The position numbers and the translations under genes were made by a program. Under the pieces are notes generated by a model. The model worked only from the letters and a program-made list of their open reading frames with translations. It did not search any database and had not been told where the DNA came from. From Lysobacteraceae bacterium (GTDB taxonomy: Bacteria > Pseudomonadota > Gammaproteobacteria > Xanthomonadales > Rhodanobacteraceae): DNA of 64,000 nucleotides. The DNA lies in the NCBI GenBank assembly GCA_021372495.1, contig JAJFUF010000040.1:231421-295420 (forward strand), given 5' to 3'. Positions 35,728 through 45,068 of the stretch are shown here, in pieces (positions within the stretch are counted from its first letter, which is position 1; each line of letters opens with the position of its first letter).

Positions 35728-38589
35728 TCAGAACTTGACGGTCACGCGGGCCCAGTAGTAGCGCCCCAGCGTGTCGTAGGTGTTCACGTCCGTGTTCGCG
35801 TTCTGCACGTTGTTCTGGAAGAACATCGGCGGCTGCTTGTCGAACGCGTTGTCCACGCCCACGTCGAGGTGCGTGTTGAACGCCTTCAGGTCGTAGCCCG
35901 CGCTGAGGTTGTTGTAGGCCTGGGCGCCGTACTTCAGCTCCACGCCCGGCACCATCTGGTCCGCGGAATAGCCCTGGCCCAGGTCGGCGCTGCCCACCGT
36001 CAGCGGACCCACGTAACGCACGTTCCACGCCGCCGACCACGGCCCCTGGCTCCAGGTCACGCCAGCCAGTGCGCGCCAGCGGGCATAGTTGCCGTACTGG
36101 CTGTTGTAGTGACCGGCCACGTGGCTGACCACGTCGCCCGGCAGACCCGGCGTCTGGTCGTTGTCGTACTGCAAGATGTAGCTGCTGTCGAACGTCAGCG
36201 CGAAGTTGCCGAAGCGGGTTTCCGGCAGGCGGTACCTGAAGCCGAAGTCCACGCCGCGGGTGTCGAGGCGGCCGAGGTTGGTGTACGGCGCCTTGATCGT
36301 GTTGATCGAGCCGTTGCCGAGCAACGCGATGCCGTCGCAGTACGGGCTGTTCGGGTTCGAGTAGCACATGTTGAACACCGTCTGCGCGGTCGGACGCACG
36401 ATCAGGTCGGTCAGGTAGATGCGCCACAGATCGACGTTGACCGAGAAGCCGTCCAGCCAGCTCGGGTCGTAGACGAAGCCCCAATCGAAGGACTTGCCCT
36501 TCTCCGGCTTGAGCGTGCCGCCGGCCGCAATCGCGCCGGAAATCAGCGTCTGCACCTGGTCGCCCGAGCGCGACAGGCCGCCGCCCTGGCAGGCGCGGCC
36601 GTGCACCGGATCGGTGGCGTCGCCTGGGCCGCAGGGATTGGCGTACTGGTCGAACGAGGTCGCCGCGCCCGCATACAGTTCGTTGATGTTCGGCGCGCGG
36701 AACACCTCGGCCACCGTGCCGCGCAGCAGCAGGTCGTCGATCGGACGCCACTCGACGGCGAGCTTGCTGTTGGTGGTATTGCCGGCAGTGTTGTAGTCGG
36801 AGTAGCGGCTGCCGAGGGTAACGTTCACGGCCCGCGCGAACGGCAGATCCTTCAGCACCGGCACGAACAGTTCCGCGTAGGCTTCCTTGACGCTGAAGCC
36901 GCCCTGGTTGGGCGTCGAGCACGCCTCGGACTGGATCTTGCAGTTGCCGGTCTGCGGATCGGCCACGGCGATGTAGTCGACCATGTAGTGCTGGTATTCC
37001 TTGCGGTAAGCGCCGCCCGCCGCCAGGCTGACCGCGCCCGCGGGCAGATCGAACAGCTCGCCGTTCGCACTCACCTCGGCCTGACGCATGGTGTACAGCG
37101 TGTTGTAGAACGGATTCGCCGCGTACAGCTTGAGCAGCGTCGCGGTGGTCGGATCGTGCTGGTCGAAGATGTTCAGGCAGCCGCCCTTGGTCGAGCTGCC
37201 CTGCACGCAGCTGTCGCCCAGCGAACCATCGGCGCCCAGGCCGGCGGTGTCGAGATAGCCGAAAGACTGGTTCAACTGGCTGTAGTGGCCGTAATTGAGA
37301 TCGGCTTCCCACTGCCAGCTCGTGTCGCCGACGCCGCCCTTCAGGCCGGCCACTGCCTGGTCGGTGGTGGTGGTGTAGTGCAATTGGCGGTTGCCCAGCG
37401 CGAGCATGCGGATGGCCAGATCGCCGAGCGAGCCATCGCCGCCGATCGGCACGCCGAACGGGTTGTTCGGATTGCCCGCGGACAGGGTGATGCCCTCGCC
37501 GGCGAGGTCGAGCGGCTCCGGCGCCAGTTCGGCCTCGGACGTCGTCTTGTTGTGGAAGACGTCCAGGAATGCCTCGATGTCGTCGTTGAGCCGGTAGTCC
37601 GCCAGCATGAACGCGTGCGCGCGCTCCTGCGGCGTCATGATCAGGTTGACCGCCTGGTAGTTGTAGGTGTCGCCCGGACCGGAACCCGACGGATCGACGT
37701 AACAGCGGTAGCCGGCCGGAATGCCGTTGCCGCCCGCCGCGGTCGGGTCGTAGGTGCCCGCGCCGAACTGGTTCGGGCAGTTCGCGAACTGCGGGGCGAA
37801 GATCAGGCCGCCCACGGACGCGAACGACCCCGAAGTGACCTTCTGCCCATTGCGGTAGTTGTAGGTGGCCTTCGAGTAGTCGCGGCTGGCGGCGCTGACC
37901 GCGTCGAAGCGGTTGTAGCTGACGCCGCCGATCACGCTGCCCTTGTCGCCGGTCTGGCCGAAGGTCAGGCCGAAGCCCCGGCGCGCGCCGTCGCCGCGCG
38001 AGGACACGCCGTAGTCGGTGCTGAACTCCGCGCCCTGGTAGTTCGAGCGCAGGATGAAGTTGACGACGCCGGCGATCGCGTCCGAGCCGTACACGGCGGA
38101 GGCGCCGTCCTTCAGCACTTCGACGCGCTCGACCATGTTCGCCGGGATGGCGTTGATGTCGCCGTCGACCACGCGCTGGCCGTTGACCAGGATCAGGGTG
38201 CGTTCCGCGCCGAGGCCGCGCAGGGAAACCTGCGAAGCGCCGTCGCCGCCGCCGTTGTTCACCTGCGGATTGTTGGCGGCGCCCGAGATGGAGGGCATCT
38301 GCTGGACGATGTCGCCAAGCGTCAACTTGCCCGACTGCTGGATCTGCGCGCGGTTGATCGAGAACACGGGGCTGGCGGTTTCCAGGTCGACGCGGCGAAT
38401 GCGCGAACCGGTGACCACGATCGTCTCGAGCGCCTGCGGCTTCGCGGCGGGCTGGCTCTGCGCGGCGTCCTGCGCCATGGCGGCGAACGGCACGGCGGCC
38501 GCGAAGGCGGGGATGAGTAGCGGAATCTTGCCGAGGCCACGCGACGCGAGGGCGTGACGGATCGACCGCTGGATCAGCGGATTCGACAT
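35728..38589 (-). CDS. TonB-dependent outer-membrane receptor
   Basis: 953 residues. Signal peptide, then the plug domain: ETIVVTGSRIRRVDLETASP (TonB box-like TIVVTG), KDGASAVYGSDAIAGVVNFI. The remaining 750 residues are a beta-barrel ending with the aromatic ARVTVKF (C-terminal Phe, required by Bam). The plug is of the class common in xanthomonads and related bacteria that import carbohydrates, peptides or siderophores. AGGAG site. An AraC-type gene lies 119 bases upstream on the same strand and may control it. Confidence 0.92.
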   Translation of the reverse strand: MSNPLIQRSIRHALASRGLGKIPLLIPAFAAAVPFAAMAQDAAQSQPAAKPQALETIVVTGSRIRRVDLETASPVFSINRAQIQQSGKLTLGDIVQQMPSISGAANNPQVNNGGGDGASQVSLRGLGAERTLILVNGQRVVDGDINAIPANMVERVEVLKDGASAVYGSDAIAGVVNFILRSNYQGAEFSTDYGVSSRGDGARRGFGLTFGQTGDKGSVIGGVSYNRFDAVSAASRDYSKATYNYRNGQKVTSGSFASVGGLIFAPQFANCPNQFGAGTYDPTAAGGNGIPAGYRCYVDPSGSGPGDTYNYQAVNLIMTPQERAHAFMLADYRLNDDIEAFLDVFHNKTTSEAELAPEPLDLAGEGITLSAGNPNNPFGVPIGGDGSLGDLAIRMLALGNRQLHYTTTTDQAVAGLKGGVGDTSWQWEADLNYGHYSQLNQSFGYLDTAGLGADGSLGDSCVQGSSTKGGCLNIFDQHDPTTATLLKLYAANPFYNTLYTMRQAEVSANGELFDLPAGAVSLAAGGAYRKEYQHYMVDYIAVADPQTGNCKIQSEACSTPNQGGFSVKEAYAELFVPVLKDLPFARAVNVTLGSRYSDYNTAGNTTNSKLAVEWRPIDDLLLRGTVAEVFRAPNINELYAGAATSFDQYANPCGPGDATDPVHGRACQGGGLSRSGDQVQTLISGAIAAGGTLKPEKGKSFDWGFVYDPSWLDGFSVNVDLWRIYLTDLIVRPTAQTVFNMCYSNPNSPYCDGIALLGNGSINTIKAPYTNLGRLDTRGVDFGFRYRLPETRFGNFALTFDSSYILQYDNDQTPGLPGDVVSHVAGHYNSQYGNYARWRALAGVTWSQGPWSAAWNVRYVGPLTVGSADLGQGYSADQMVPGVELKYGAQAYNNLSAGYDLKAFNTHLDVGVDNAFDKQPPMFFQNNVQNANTDVNTYDTLGRYYWARVTVKF

Positions 38590-38708
38590 GGAGTTCTCCT
38601 GCTGTCTATCAAGGAATGCCGGAACGCTTCCGGCCGAAGAAGTTTAGGTTTCGTAAAAACGCGACGATCCGCCGCAAGTGACGTGAAGCGTGGCGATAAT
38701 TGCCAACA

Positions 38709-39653
38709 TCACTCCGCGACCTCGACATCGCCGCACGCGGTGCTTGCCAGCGCTTGCATCGCAGCGGCGTGCGGGCGTCTGCGCAGCTCGACCGAGGACA
38801 CGCCGAGGCGACGTTTGATCGCGCGCGTCAGCGATGACTGGCTGTCGAAGCCGGTCGCCATCGCAACGTCGCCGACGCCGAGCGTGCCCGTCTCGATCAT
38901 GCTGCGCGCGCGCTCGATGCGTCGTCCCATGAAATGCGCGTACGGCGTCTCGCCGAATACCGCGCCGAACGAGCGGATCAGATGCCAGTTCGAATAGCTC
39001 GCCATGCGCGCGAGCCTGGCGATGTCGAGTTCGCCGTCGGTATGCGTGGAAATGCAGTGCCGCACGCGCTGCAGCCGCAGGAAGGTCTGCTTGCGGTGCG
39101 CCAGCGAACGGCCGCGGCAGCGCGCGACCAGCTCGTCGTAGGGCGCCTGCAGATCGTGCAGCGCGTGTGCGAGCCAGGCGATCCGCGCCGCCGGCCACAC
39201 GGTCGCCGCGCCGGAACCGATGGCGCCGGCCAACGACGCAAACGATGCGCCGAGCGCTGGCGGAACGTCGTGCAGCGCGGGGAACACGGCCGGTTCCGGC
39301 GCGATGCGGCCGCTGGTGATCGACGCCAACCTCGCCCAGGTGCGCTGCTGCGCGATCACGCCGATGCAGCGCGCGCCGGCGCTGGTCGCGATTTCCAGCG
39401 CACGCTCCGAATCCGAAGCGAACAGGCACTCGCCGCGCAGCGCGAGCTCGCCATCGGCGCTCGATGCCTGCACGCGACCCGCAACCGGACTCCACAGGCC
39501 GGCGAACTTGTGCGGCACGGCGAGCGCGGCGCCTTCGCCGATGTCGACGACCAGCAGGCCGGACGCCAGCGCGGCCACGGCGGATTCGTCGCGATCGAGC
39601 CTTTGCCGGCTGCCTGCCGCGATCCTGCGCGCGGCGAGCTTCATCGCCGCCAT
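38709..39653 (-). CDS. AraC-family transcriptional regulator
   Basis: About 314 residues. The C-terminal AraC/XylS double helix-turn-helix is clear: LARMASYSNWHLIRSFGAVF, then VGDVAMATGFDSQSSLTRAI followed by RLGVSSVELR. The N-terminal 200 residues are a variable sensing domain. The start is uncertain (ATG at 39653 or 39644); the frame is open further upstream. It is on the same strand and next to the TonB receptor, likely its regulator. Confidence 0.8.
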   Translation of the reverse strand: MAAMKLAARRIAAGSRQRLDRDESAVAALASGLLVVDIGEGAALAVPHKFAGLWSPVAGRVQASSADGELALRGECLFASDSERALEIATSAGARCIGVIAQQRTWARLASITSGRIAPEPAVFPALHDVPPALGASFASLAGAIGSGAATVWPAARIAWLAHALHDLQAPYDELVARCRGRSLAHRKQTFLRLQRVRHCISTHTDGELDIARLARMASYSNWHLIRSFGAVFGETPYAHFMGRRIERARSMIETGTLGVGDVAMATGFDSQSSLTRAIKRRLGVSSVELRRRPHAAAMQALASTACGDVEVAE

Positions 39654-40155
39654 CCGGCATCGCGCCCGGCGCGGCGCCGACGCACGAAAGATGGCAGCCA
39701 CCGGGGTCCCGGTCCCGGTGGCGTGCCAAGGGCCCTTCTTGTCGCACTTGCACAACACTGCCCGTTGGAGGGCGGGCAAATGCTATCGGCGCGCACGTCG
39801 GCGCGATCGGCACTTGCGGCGCGTTCGCGTGGCAGGAATTGCGCGCCCATGCCGCAGGCGCCGATACGGCGCCCCCGGCGGGCCGCCGCACGGACGCACG
39901 CGCCGGCGCGACGCACGCCTTCCGGCACATCCGGGGAAACAGGGTTCGGCAGCATGATGATGGGTGGTTTCATCGGGAAACGCACGCCACGGTGCGGCGT
40001 GGAACGAGGCGCGGCCGATCGCGCGCGGCCGGTTCGCGGCGCGGGCGGCACACCAGCGGTGCGCCGTGCGCGTCTGCGTGCCATCGTCCTGCGGCGCCGT
40101 CGCGCGATGAAGCCGGGTGCGAGCACAACACTCTTGTCGCCGGAGCAATGCCAAC
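39654..40155. other. Intergenic stretch without a supportable gene
   Basis: About 500 bases between the divergent AraC and LysR genes. Open frames exist on both strands, but none has a recognisable motif, signal or plausible ribosome site, and GC-rich DNA of this kind makes random open frames common. I see no repeat, tRNA or obvious operator here. Confidence 0.5.
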
Positions 40156-41067
40156 ATGGTTGCGGATGAGCTTTCCCTGATCGTGACGTTCTCGCGCGTG
40201 GCCGAGACGGGCACCTTCTCGGCCGCCGCGGAACACCTGCACGTCGCCCCATCGGTGGTCAGCCGCCACATCGCCCGGCTCGAGGCCGAGCTCGGCGCGC
40301 GCCTGGTCCACCGCACCACGCGCAAGCTCGCGCTGACCGACGCCGGCCACGCCTACTACGCGCACTGCCGCCGCATCCTCGAGGAGATGGAGCTGTCGCG
40401 CGAAACCGTCGCCAGCCTGCAAGGCGAGCTGCGCGGGCAGTTGCGGGTCAACAGCACCGTGGGCTTCGGGCCGCTGGTGCTGACGCCGCTGTTGCCGGCG
40501 TTCCGGCGCCGTTATCCGAAGCTGGAGCTCAAGCTGTCGTTCACCGACCGCATGATCGACCTGGTCAAGACCGGTCACGATCTCGCCCTCCGCTTCATCG
40601 ACGCGCCGCCGCCGAACATGGTCGCGCGCCGCCTCGCGCACGAGCCCGACGCGATCTGCGCGGCGCCGGCCTACCTGCGCGCGCACGGCGTGCCGACGTC
40701 GCCGGCCGAGCTGGAACGGCACGCTTGCCTGGTGCTCGAATCCCACGACGAATCGCACGACTGGCGTTTCCGCCGCGGCGCCACCGAGTGGCACGTGCGC
40801 CCAAGGCATGGCTACCGCATCAACTACGCCGCCGCCCTGCTCGATCTGGCCGTGCGCGGCGAAGGCATCCTGGTCCTTCCCGAATACATGCTGCGCAGCG
40901 ACCTCGAGGCCGGCCGCCTGGTCCGCGTGCTGGAGGACTGCACCTTCATCGACGACAACACGCTGCACGCGATCTATCCGCAGAGCCGACAGACGCCGCA
41001 GAAGGTGCGCGTCTTCCTCGACTTCCTCGCCAGGCACCTGCAACCGGATGCGGCACGCGCCGCCTGA
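40156..41067 (+). CDS. LysR-family transcriptional regulator
   Basis: 303 residues. N-terminal helix-turn-helix FSRVAETGTFSAAAEHLHVA then PSVVSRHIARLEAELGARL; the remainder is a LysR effector domain (LRGQLRVNSTVGFGPLVLTP, FTDRMIDLVKTGHDLALRF, GEGILVLPEYML). It resembles the CrgA/AaeR-like group that controls efflux or detoxifying oxidoreductase genes. GGAG lies ten bases before the ATG. Its target is not obvious: AraC is divergent and dacB follows. Confidence 0.9.
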   Translation: MVADELSLIVTFSRVAETGTFSAAAEHLHVAPSVVSRHIARLEAELGARLVHRTTRKLALTDAGHAYYAHCRRILEEMELSRETVASLQGELRGQLRVNSTVGFGPLVLTPLLPAFRRRYPKLELKLSFTDRMIDLVKTGHDLALRFIDAPPPNMVARRLAHEPDAICAAPAYLRAHGVPTSPAELERHACLVLESHDESHDWRFRRGATEWHVRPRHGYRINYAAALLDLAVRGEGILVLPEYMLRSDLEAGRLVRVLEDCTFIDDNTLHAIYPQSRQTPQKVRVFLDFLARHLQPDAARAA

Positions 41068-41189
41068 ACCGGCGAGCGCGCACCGCACCGACCGCGCGCT
41101 TCCGCGGATACCGCGACGCGACGCAACATCGCCAGCGTGCCGCGCGCTCCGCTACGCTAGGTGCGACCGGGGCACGCGCACGACTTCCC

Positions 41190-42731
41190 ATGATCACGAG
41201 ACTGCTGCCTGGACTGCTCGCGGCGCTGTCGCTCGCCGCATGCAGCACCACGCCGGTGCGGCCGCCGGCGCCTGCGCCGACGTCGCTGGCCGCGCGCATC
41301 GACGCCTACCTCGCGCAGCCGCGCTTCGCCGCGGCGTCGTGGGGCATCCACGTGGTCTCGCTGGACAGCGGGCGCACGCTGTACGCGCACGGCGCCGACA
41401 AGCTGGCCGTGCCCGCATCCAACGCCAAACTGTATACGGCGGCATTGGCGCTGGACGCGCTGGGCGCGGACTACCGCATCGCCACCACGCTGTACGCGAC
41501 GCGCTCGCCGGGCGCGCACGGCGTGCTGCGCGGCGACCTGCTGCTGGTCGGTCGCGGCGACCCCGGCTTCGGCGCGGCCGACGGCCCGACCGCCGACTGG
41601 GCCGAGCGCTTCGCCGAAGCCGTCGCCGCGCGTGGCATCGTCCGCGTGCGCGGCGATCTGCTCGCCGACGCCACCTTCTATCGAGGTCCGGAATTCGGCA
41701 GCGGCTGGGAGGCCGGCGACCTGCAGAGCGGCTTCGCCGCGCCGGTGTCGGCGCTGGGCGTCGCCGACAACACCGTGAAGGTGGCGGTCAGGCGCGACGG
41801 CACGCGCTGCTGCGCGGTGGCGGTGACGCCCGCGGCGGCCGGCCTCGCCGTGGTCAACCTCACCTCCGCCGCGTCCGACGCCGCGCTTGGGCTGTACCGC
41901 GCCCCCGGCACGTCCACGCTGTACGCGCTGGGCAGCCTGCCCGCCGGCGTCGACGCGAGAAACTACACGCTGTCCGCGCCGGATCCCGCGGCATGGGCCG
42001 GGAACCTGCTGCGCGAGGCGCTGGCGCGGCGCGGCGTCCGCATCGACGGCGAAGTGCGTACGCTGCGCTGGCCGCAGACGGATCCCGCACTGGCCTCGGC
42101 GGACCTGCAGCCGCTCGCCGAAGCCGCCTCGCCGCCGTTGTCCGAACTGGTGCGCCGCGCGCTGAAGGATTCCGACAACCTGTACGCGCAGCACCTGCTG
42201 CTGCAGGTGGGTTTGCAGGCCGCGCGCCGCGGCGTCTGCGCCGACCGCGCGCCGCCGCCCGACACCACCGACGGCTGGGGCCTGTGCGTGCTGCGCGCGC
42301 TGCTGGCGCGCATCGGCATCGCGCCGGGCGCGGCGACGTTCGAGGAAGGCAGCGGCCTGTCGCGCAAGGATCTGGTCGCGCCGCGCGCTACCACCGCGCT
42401 GCTGGCGTGGGTGCGCACGCAGCCGTTCGCGCAGGCGTATCTGGACGCGCTGCCCGTCGCCGGCGTCGACGGCACGCTCGACCACCGCTTCGCCGGCACG
42501 CCTGCCGACGGCCGGCTGCAGGCCAAGACCGGCACGCTCGCGCACAGCTACGCGCTGGCCGGCTACGTCACCGACGCGGCCGGCAAACGTCTCGCGTTCG
42601 CGCTGATGCTCGATCGCTACGTGCGCCCGACCGATGCGCGGGGCGAACCGACCGGCCCCGCCCCCAGCGCCGACCTGGACGCGATCGCCGCGATGCTGGC
42701 CGGGTCCGCCGAAGCGCCGCGGGGCCGTTAG
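41190..42731 (+). CDS. dacB: D-alanyl-D-alanine carboxypeptidase/endopeptidase, PBP4 (DacB)
   Basis: 513 residues. Lipoprotein-type N-terminus (LAALSLAACSTTP, lipobox LAAC). All three class-C PBP motifs are present: SxxK as ASNAKLYTAAL, SxN as KDSDNLYAQHLL, KTG as QAKTGTLAHSYALAG. PBP4 removes the terminal D-Ala and cuts D-Ala-meso-DAP cross-links in murein. Together with the NlpC/P60 and D-aminoacylase-like proteins it adds to the window's cell-wall theme. A lipoprotein anchor is not typical of E. coli DacB. Confidence 0.9.
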   Translation: MITRLLPGLLAALSLAACSTTPVRPPAPAPTSLAARIDAYLAQPRFAAASWGIHVVSLDSGRTLYAHGADKLAVPASNAKLYTAALALDALGADYRIATTLYATRSPGAHGVLRGDLLLVGRGDPGFGAADGPTADWAERFAEAVAARGIVRVRGDLLADATFYRGPEFGSGWEAGDLQSGFAAPVSALGVADNTVKVAVRRDGTRCCAVAVTPAAAGLAVVNLTSAASDAALGLYRAPGTSTLYALGSLPAGVDARNYTLSAPDPAAWAGNLLREALARRGVRIDGEVRTLRWPQTDPALASADLQPLAEAASPPLSELVRRALKDSDNLYAQHLLLQVGLQAARRGVCADRAPPPDTTDGWGLCVLRALLARIGIAPGAATFEEGSGLSRKDLVAPRATTALLAWVRTQPFAQAYLDALPVAGVDGTLDHRFAGTPADGRLQAKTGTLAHSYALAGYVTDAAGKRLAFALMLDRYVRPTDARGEPTGPAPSADLDAIAAMLAGSAEAPRGR

Positions 42732-42803
42732 CGCAGCGCGCGGCTGGATCGCCGCGGCGCATGCGGGCTATCGTGGGCATCCCCGCGCCACACCGCCGCC
42801 GCC

Positions 42804-43649
42804 ATGAAAATCTCCGCATCCACCGGCAGCGACCTGTTCGCCGCCGCGTCCGCCGCGCCGCGCATCCGCGTCGGCATCGGCGGCTGGACCTTCGCGCCGT
42901 GGCGCGCCAATTTCTATCCGGCCGGCCTGCCGCAGCGGCGCGAGCTCGAATACGCCAGCCACCAGCTCACCGCGATCGAGATCAACGGCACCTGGTACGG
43001 CGCGCAGAAGCCGGCGACCTACGCAAAGTGGCGCAGCGAGACGCCGGACGGCTTCGTGTTCTCGCTGAAGGCGCCGCGCTACACCACCGAGGCGAAGAAG
43101 CTGGCCGGCGTGGGCGGCACCGTCGCCGCCTTCGTGTCCGGCGGGCTGGCCGAACTGGGCGACCGGCTCGGCCCGATCCTGTGGCAGTTCCCGCCGACGC
43201 GCCGCTTCGAGCGCGACGACTTCGCCGCGTTCCTCGACCTGCTGCCGCGCGAACTGGACGGCTCCCCGCTGCGCCACGTGCTCGAAGTGCGTCACCCGAG
43301 TTTCCTCTGTGACGCCTACCTCGACCTCGCCCGCGCGCATCGCCTGCCCAGCGTGTTCACCGATTCCGACGAATACCCGTCGTTCGCCGATCCGACCGGC
43401 GACTTCGTCTACGCGCGCTTGATGCGCAGCCGCGCCGGGGAACCGGCCGGCTACGCGCCGGACGCGCTGGACGCATGGGCCGCGCGTGCGCGGCAGTGGG
43501 CCGAAGGCGCGGCGCCGGCCGATCTGCCGTACGTGCAGCCCGCGCCGAAGACGCGGGCGCCGCGCGACGTGTTCGTCTACTTCATCAGCAGCGCCAAGGC
43601 GCGCAATCCGGCCGCCGCGCAGGCGCTGCTGGCGCGCCTCGGCGCGTAA
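42804..43649 (+). CDS. DUF72 protein
   Basis: 281 residues. DUF72 signatures: RVGIGGWTFAPWRANFYPAG, EYASHQLTAIEINGTWYG, FVFSLKAPRYTTEAKK and LGPILWQFPPT. These TIM-barrel-like proteins are widespread with unknown function. No ribosome site is clear. It follows dacB at 72 bases and is convergent with the hydrolase gene. Confidence 0.88.
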   Translation: MKISASTGSDLFAAASAAPRIRVGIGGWTFAPWRANFYPAGLPQRRELEYASHQLTAIEINGTWYGAQKPATYAKWRSETPDGFVFSLKAPRYTTEAKKLAGVGGTVAAFVSGGLAELGDRLGPILWQFPPTRRFERDDFAAFLDLLPRELDGSPLRHVLEVRHPSFLCDAYLDLARAHRLPSVFTDSDEYPSFADPTGDFVYARLMRSRAGEPAGYAPDALDAWAARARQWAEGAAPADLPYVQPAPKTRAPRDVFVYFISSAKARNPAAAQALLARLGA

Positions 43650-43671
43650 GCGCGCCCGGCGACGCGGCGCG

Positions 43672-44892
43672 TCACGGCGCCAGCCATTCGCGCAGGCGCG
43701 CCGCCACCCGCGCGTCGCCGAGCAGGTCCATGTGGCGCATGCCGCGGCCGACCCAGGTCTGCGCCGTCGGGAAGCGCAGATGCCGCGCCGGATCGGCGTG
43801 CTCGCCCAGCGCGCTCGGCAGCGGCACCAGGCCATCGCCGAACGTGCGCGCGGCGCGGTCGTCGCGGCGACGCGCGACGACCGCGGCGACTGCGCAGCAG
43901 CGCACGTCCGCCGGCAGCGGCAGCGGCGTGCGCGTGTCCGCACCGTCGGCGAAGCGGTCGCACCGCTGCCAGTCGGCATCGAGCAGGTTGCCGTGGCGCA
44001 GGTCGGTGATCGCGGCGCTGCGCATGCGCCCGAGCCGCGCCAGCGGCGCCGCGTAGGGCACCCGTCCGAGCAGCGCCTGCAGCCCGTGGCCGCCGCGCTC
44101 CAGCCATGCGCCGTGGTGCGGCGTGCCGAGGCAAGCCAGGACGCGCAGCCGCCGCCGCCACGCGTGGCCGTCGCGTTCGCCGACATGGCAGGCGCTGCGC
44201 GCGACCAGGCCGCCCATGCTGTGGCCGACGATCGCCAGCGTCTCGAGCGGATGCGGCCACGCCTGCACCAGCGCCTCGAGCAGATGCGCGAAGGCGCGGC
44301 CGTTGGTGGAGACATGCAGCCCGCTGTTGTAGTGCAGGTAGAGCGGCGTGTAGCCGTGCGCACGCGCCAGCATCGCGCCGTAGTCGCCGCCGTCGCGCCG
44401 CCACTGCAGGTCGCCGAGGCACAGCCCGTGCACCAGCACCGCCACGCGTCCGCCGGCATGCGGCAACGCCGCCGCCAGCGACGCGGCATCGAGCGCGAGC
44501 GGCACGCCGTCGTGCCGCAGCGTCATCGGAATCGCCAGCGGGTTGGCGCTCGCCAGCAGGTGGTCGCCAAGCACGCCGTTCAGCGCCGCCTGCAGCGCGG
44601 CACGCGCCTCCGACTGCGGCCGTTCGCGCGCCTCCGGCAGCCAGCGCGCGGTGGTCGCCGCCGCCGCGCCGACCGCGCGCGTCACGCCGCGCACGCTGGC
44701 GTAGACGAGACCGCTGATGCCGCGCGTGCGCTGCGCCGCCGCTGCGCCGCCGCGGTCCCGCGGCCGCACGATGCCGGCGTGCATGGCCTCGACGATGTCG
44801 GTGGCGCCGAGGGTGGCGTCCGCGGCCAGTTGCGCCAGGGCGGCGAAGTCGGCGAGACGGAAGTGAGCGCGGTCGGTGGATGCGATGGACAT
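43672..44892 (-). CDS. Alpha/beta-hydrolase, lipase/PGAP1-like
   Basis: 406 residues. The nucleophile elbow is IVGHSMGGLVARSACHVG; the oxyanion strand VAVLVHGLCLGDLQWRR precedes it. The N-terminal 110 residues are a helical extension and there is no signal peptide, so it is probably cytoplasmic or membrane-peripheral. The triad Asp and His are likely near FGDGLVPLPSAL and MRHMDLLGD. Lipase-like or polyhydroxyalkanoate-related action is possible; the substrate is unknown. Divergent from the nitric oxide reductase gene. Confidence 0.8.
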   Translation of the reverse strand: MSIASTDRAHFRLADFAALAQLAADATLGATDIVEAMHAGIVRPRDRGGAAAAQRTRGISGLVYASVRGVTRAVGAAAATTARWLPEARERPQSEARAALQAALNGVLGDHLLASANPLAIPMTLRHDGVPLALDAASLAAALPHAGGRVAVLVHGLCLGDLQWRRDGGDYGAMLARAHGYTPLYLHYNSGLHVSTNGRAFAHLLEALVQAWPHPLETLAIVGHSMGGLVARSACHVGERDGHAWRRRLRVLACLGTPHHGAWLERGGHGLQALLGRVPYAAPLARLGRMRSAAITDLRHGNLLDADWQRCDRFADGADTRTPLPLPADVRCCAVAAVVARRRDDRAARTFGDGLVPLPSALGEHADPARHLRFPTAQTWVGRGMRHMDLLGDARVAARLREWLAP

Positions 44893-45002
44893 CGGGGCTG
44901 CGCGTGGTCGCTGCGGCGCCGCAGGTCGCTCCAGCGTAGCAGCACGCGCGCCGGTTCGATATCGGGCCCGGCCGCGGCGGCGCCGGATGCGGGTGCTGCG
45001 GC

Positions 45003-45016
45003 TTGACCTGCATGGA
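45003..45016. promoter_or_regulatory. Weak FNR/DNR-like box before norB
   Basis: TTGACCTGCATGGA: the left half is perfect, the right half differs at two bases from TTGA-N6-TCAA. It lies 53 bases before the norB start codon. DNR or FNR control of norB is normal in denitrifiers, but this site alone is weak evidence. Confidence 0.35.
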
Positions 45017-45068
45017 CACTGCGCGAATGATGCGCGTCACGTGTACAGCCTCGGCAAGGGAGACGCTC

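Noticed and set aside
35869..38520. 883-codon forward frame opposite the TonB receptor
   Set aside because: Shadow of the receptor gene; composition is Arg/Val/Ala-rich with no motif.
39654..40155. Possible genes in the AraC-LysR gap
   Set aside because: No motif, signal or ribosome site on either strand.
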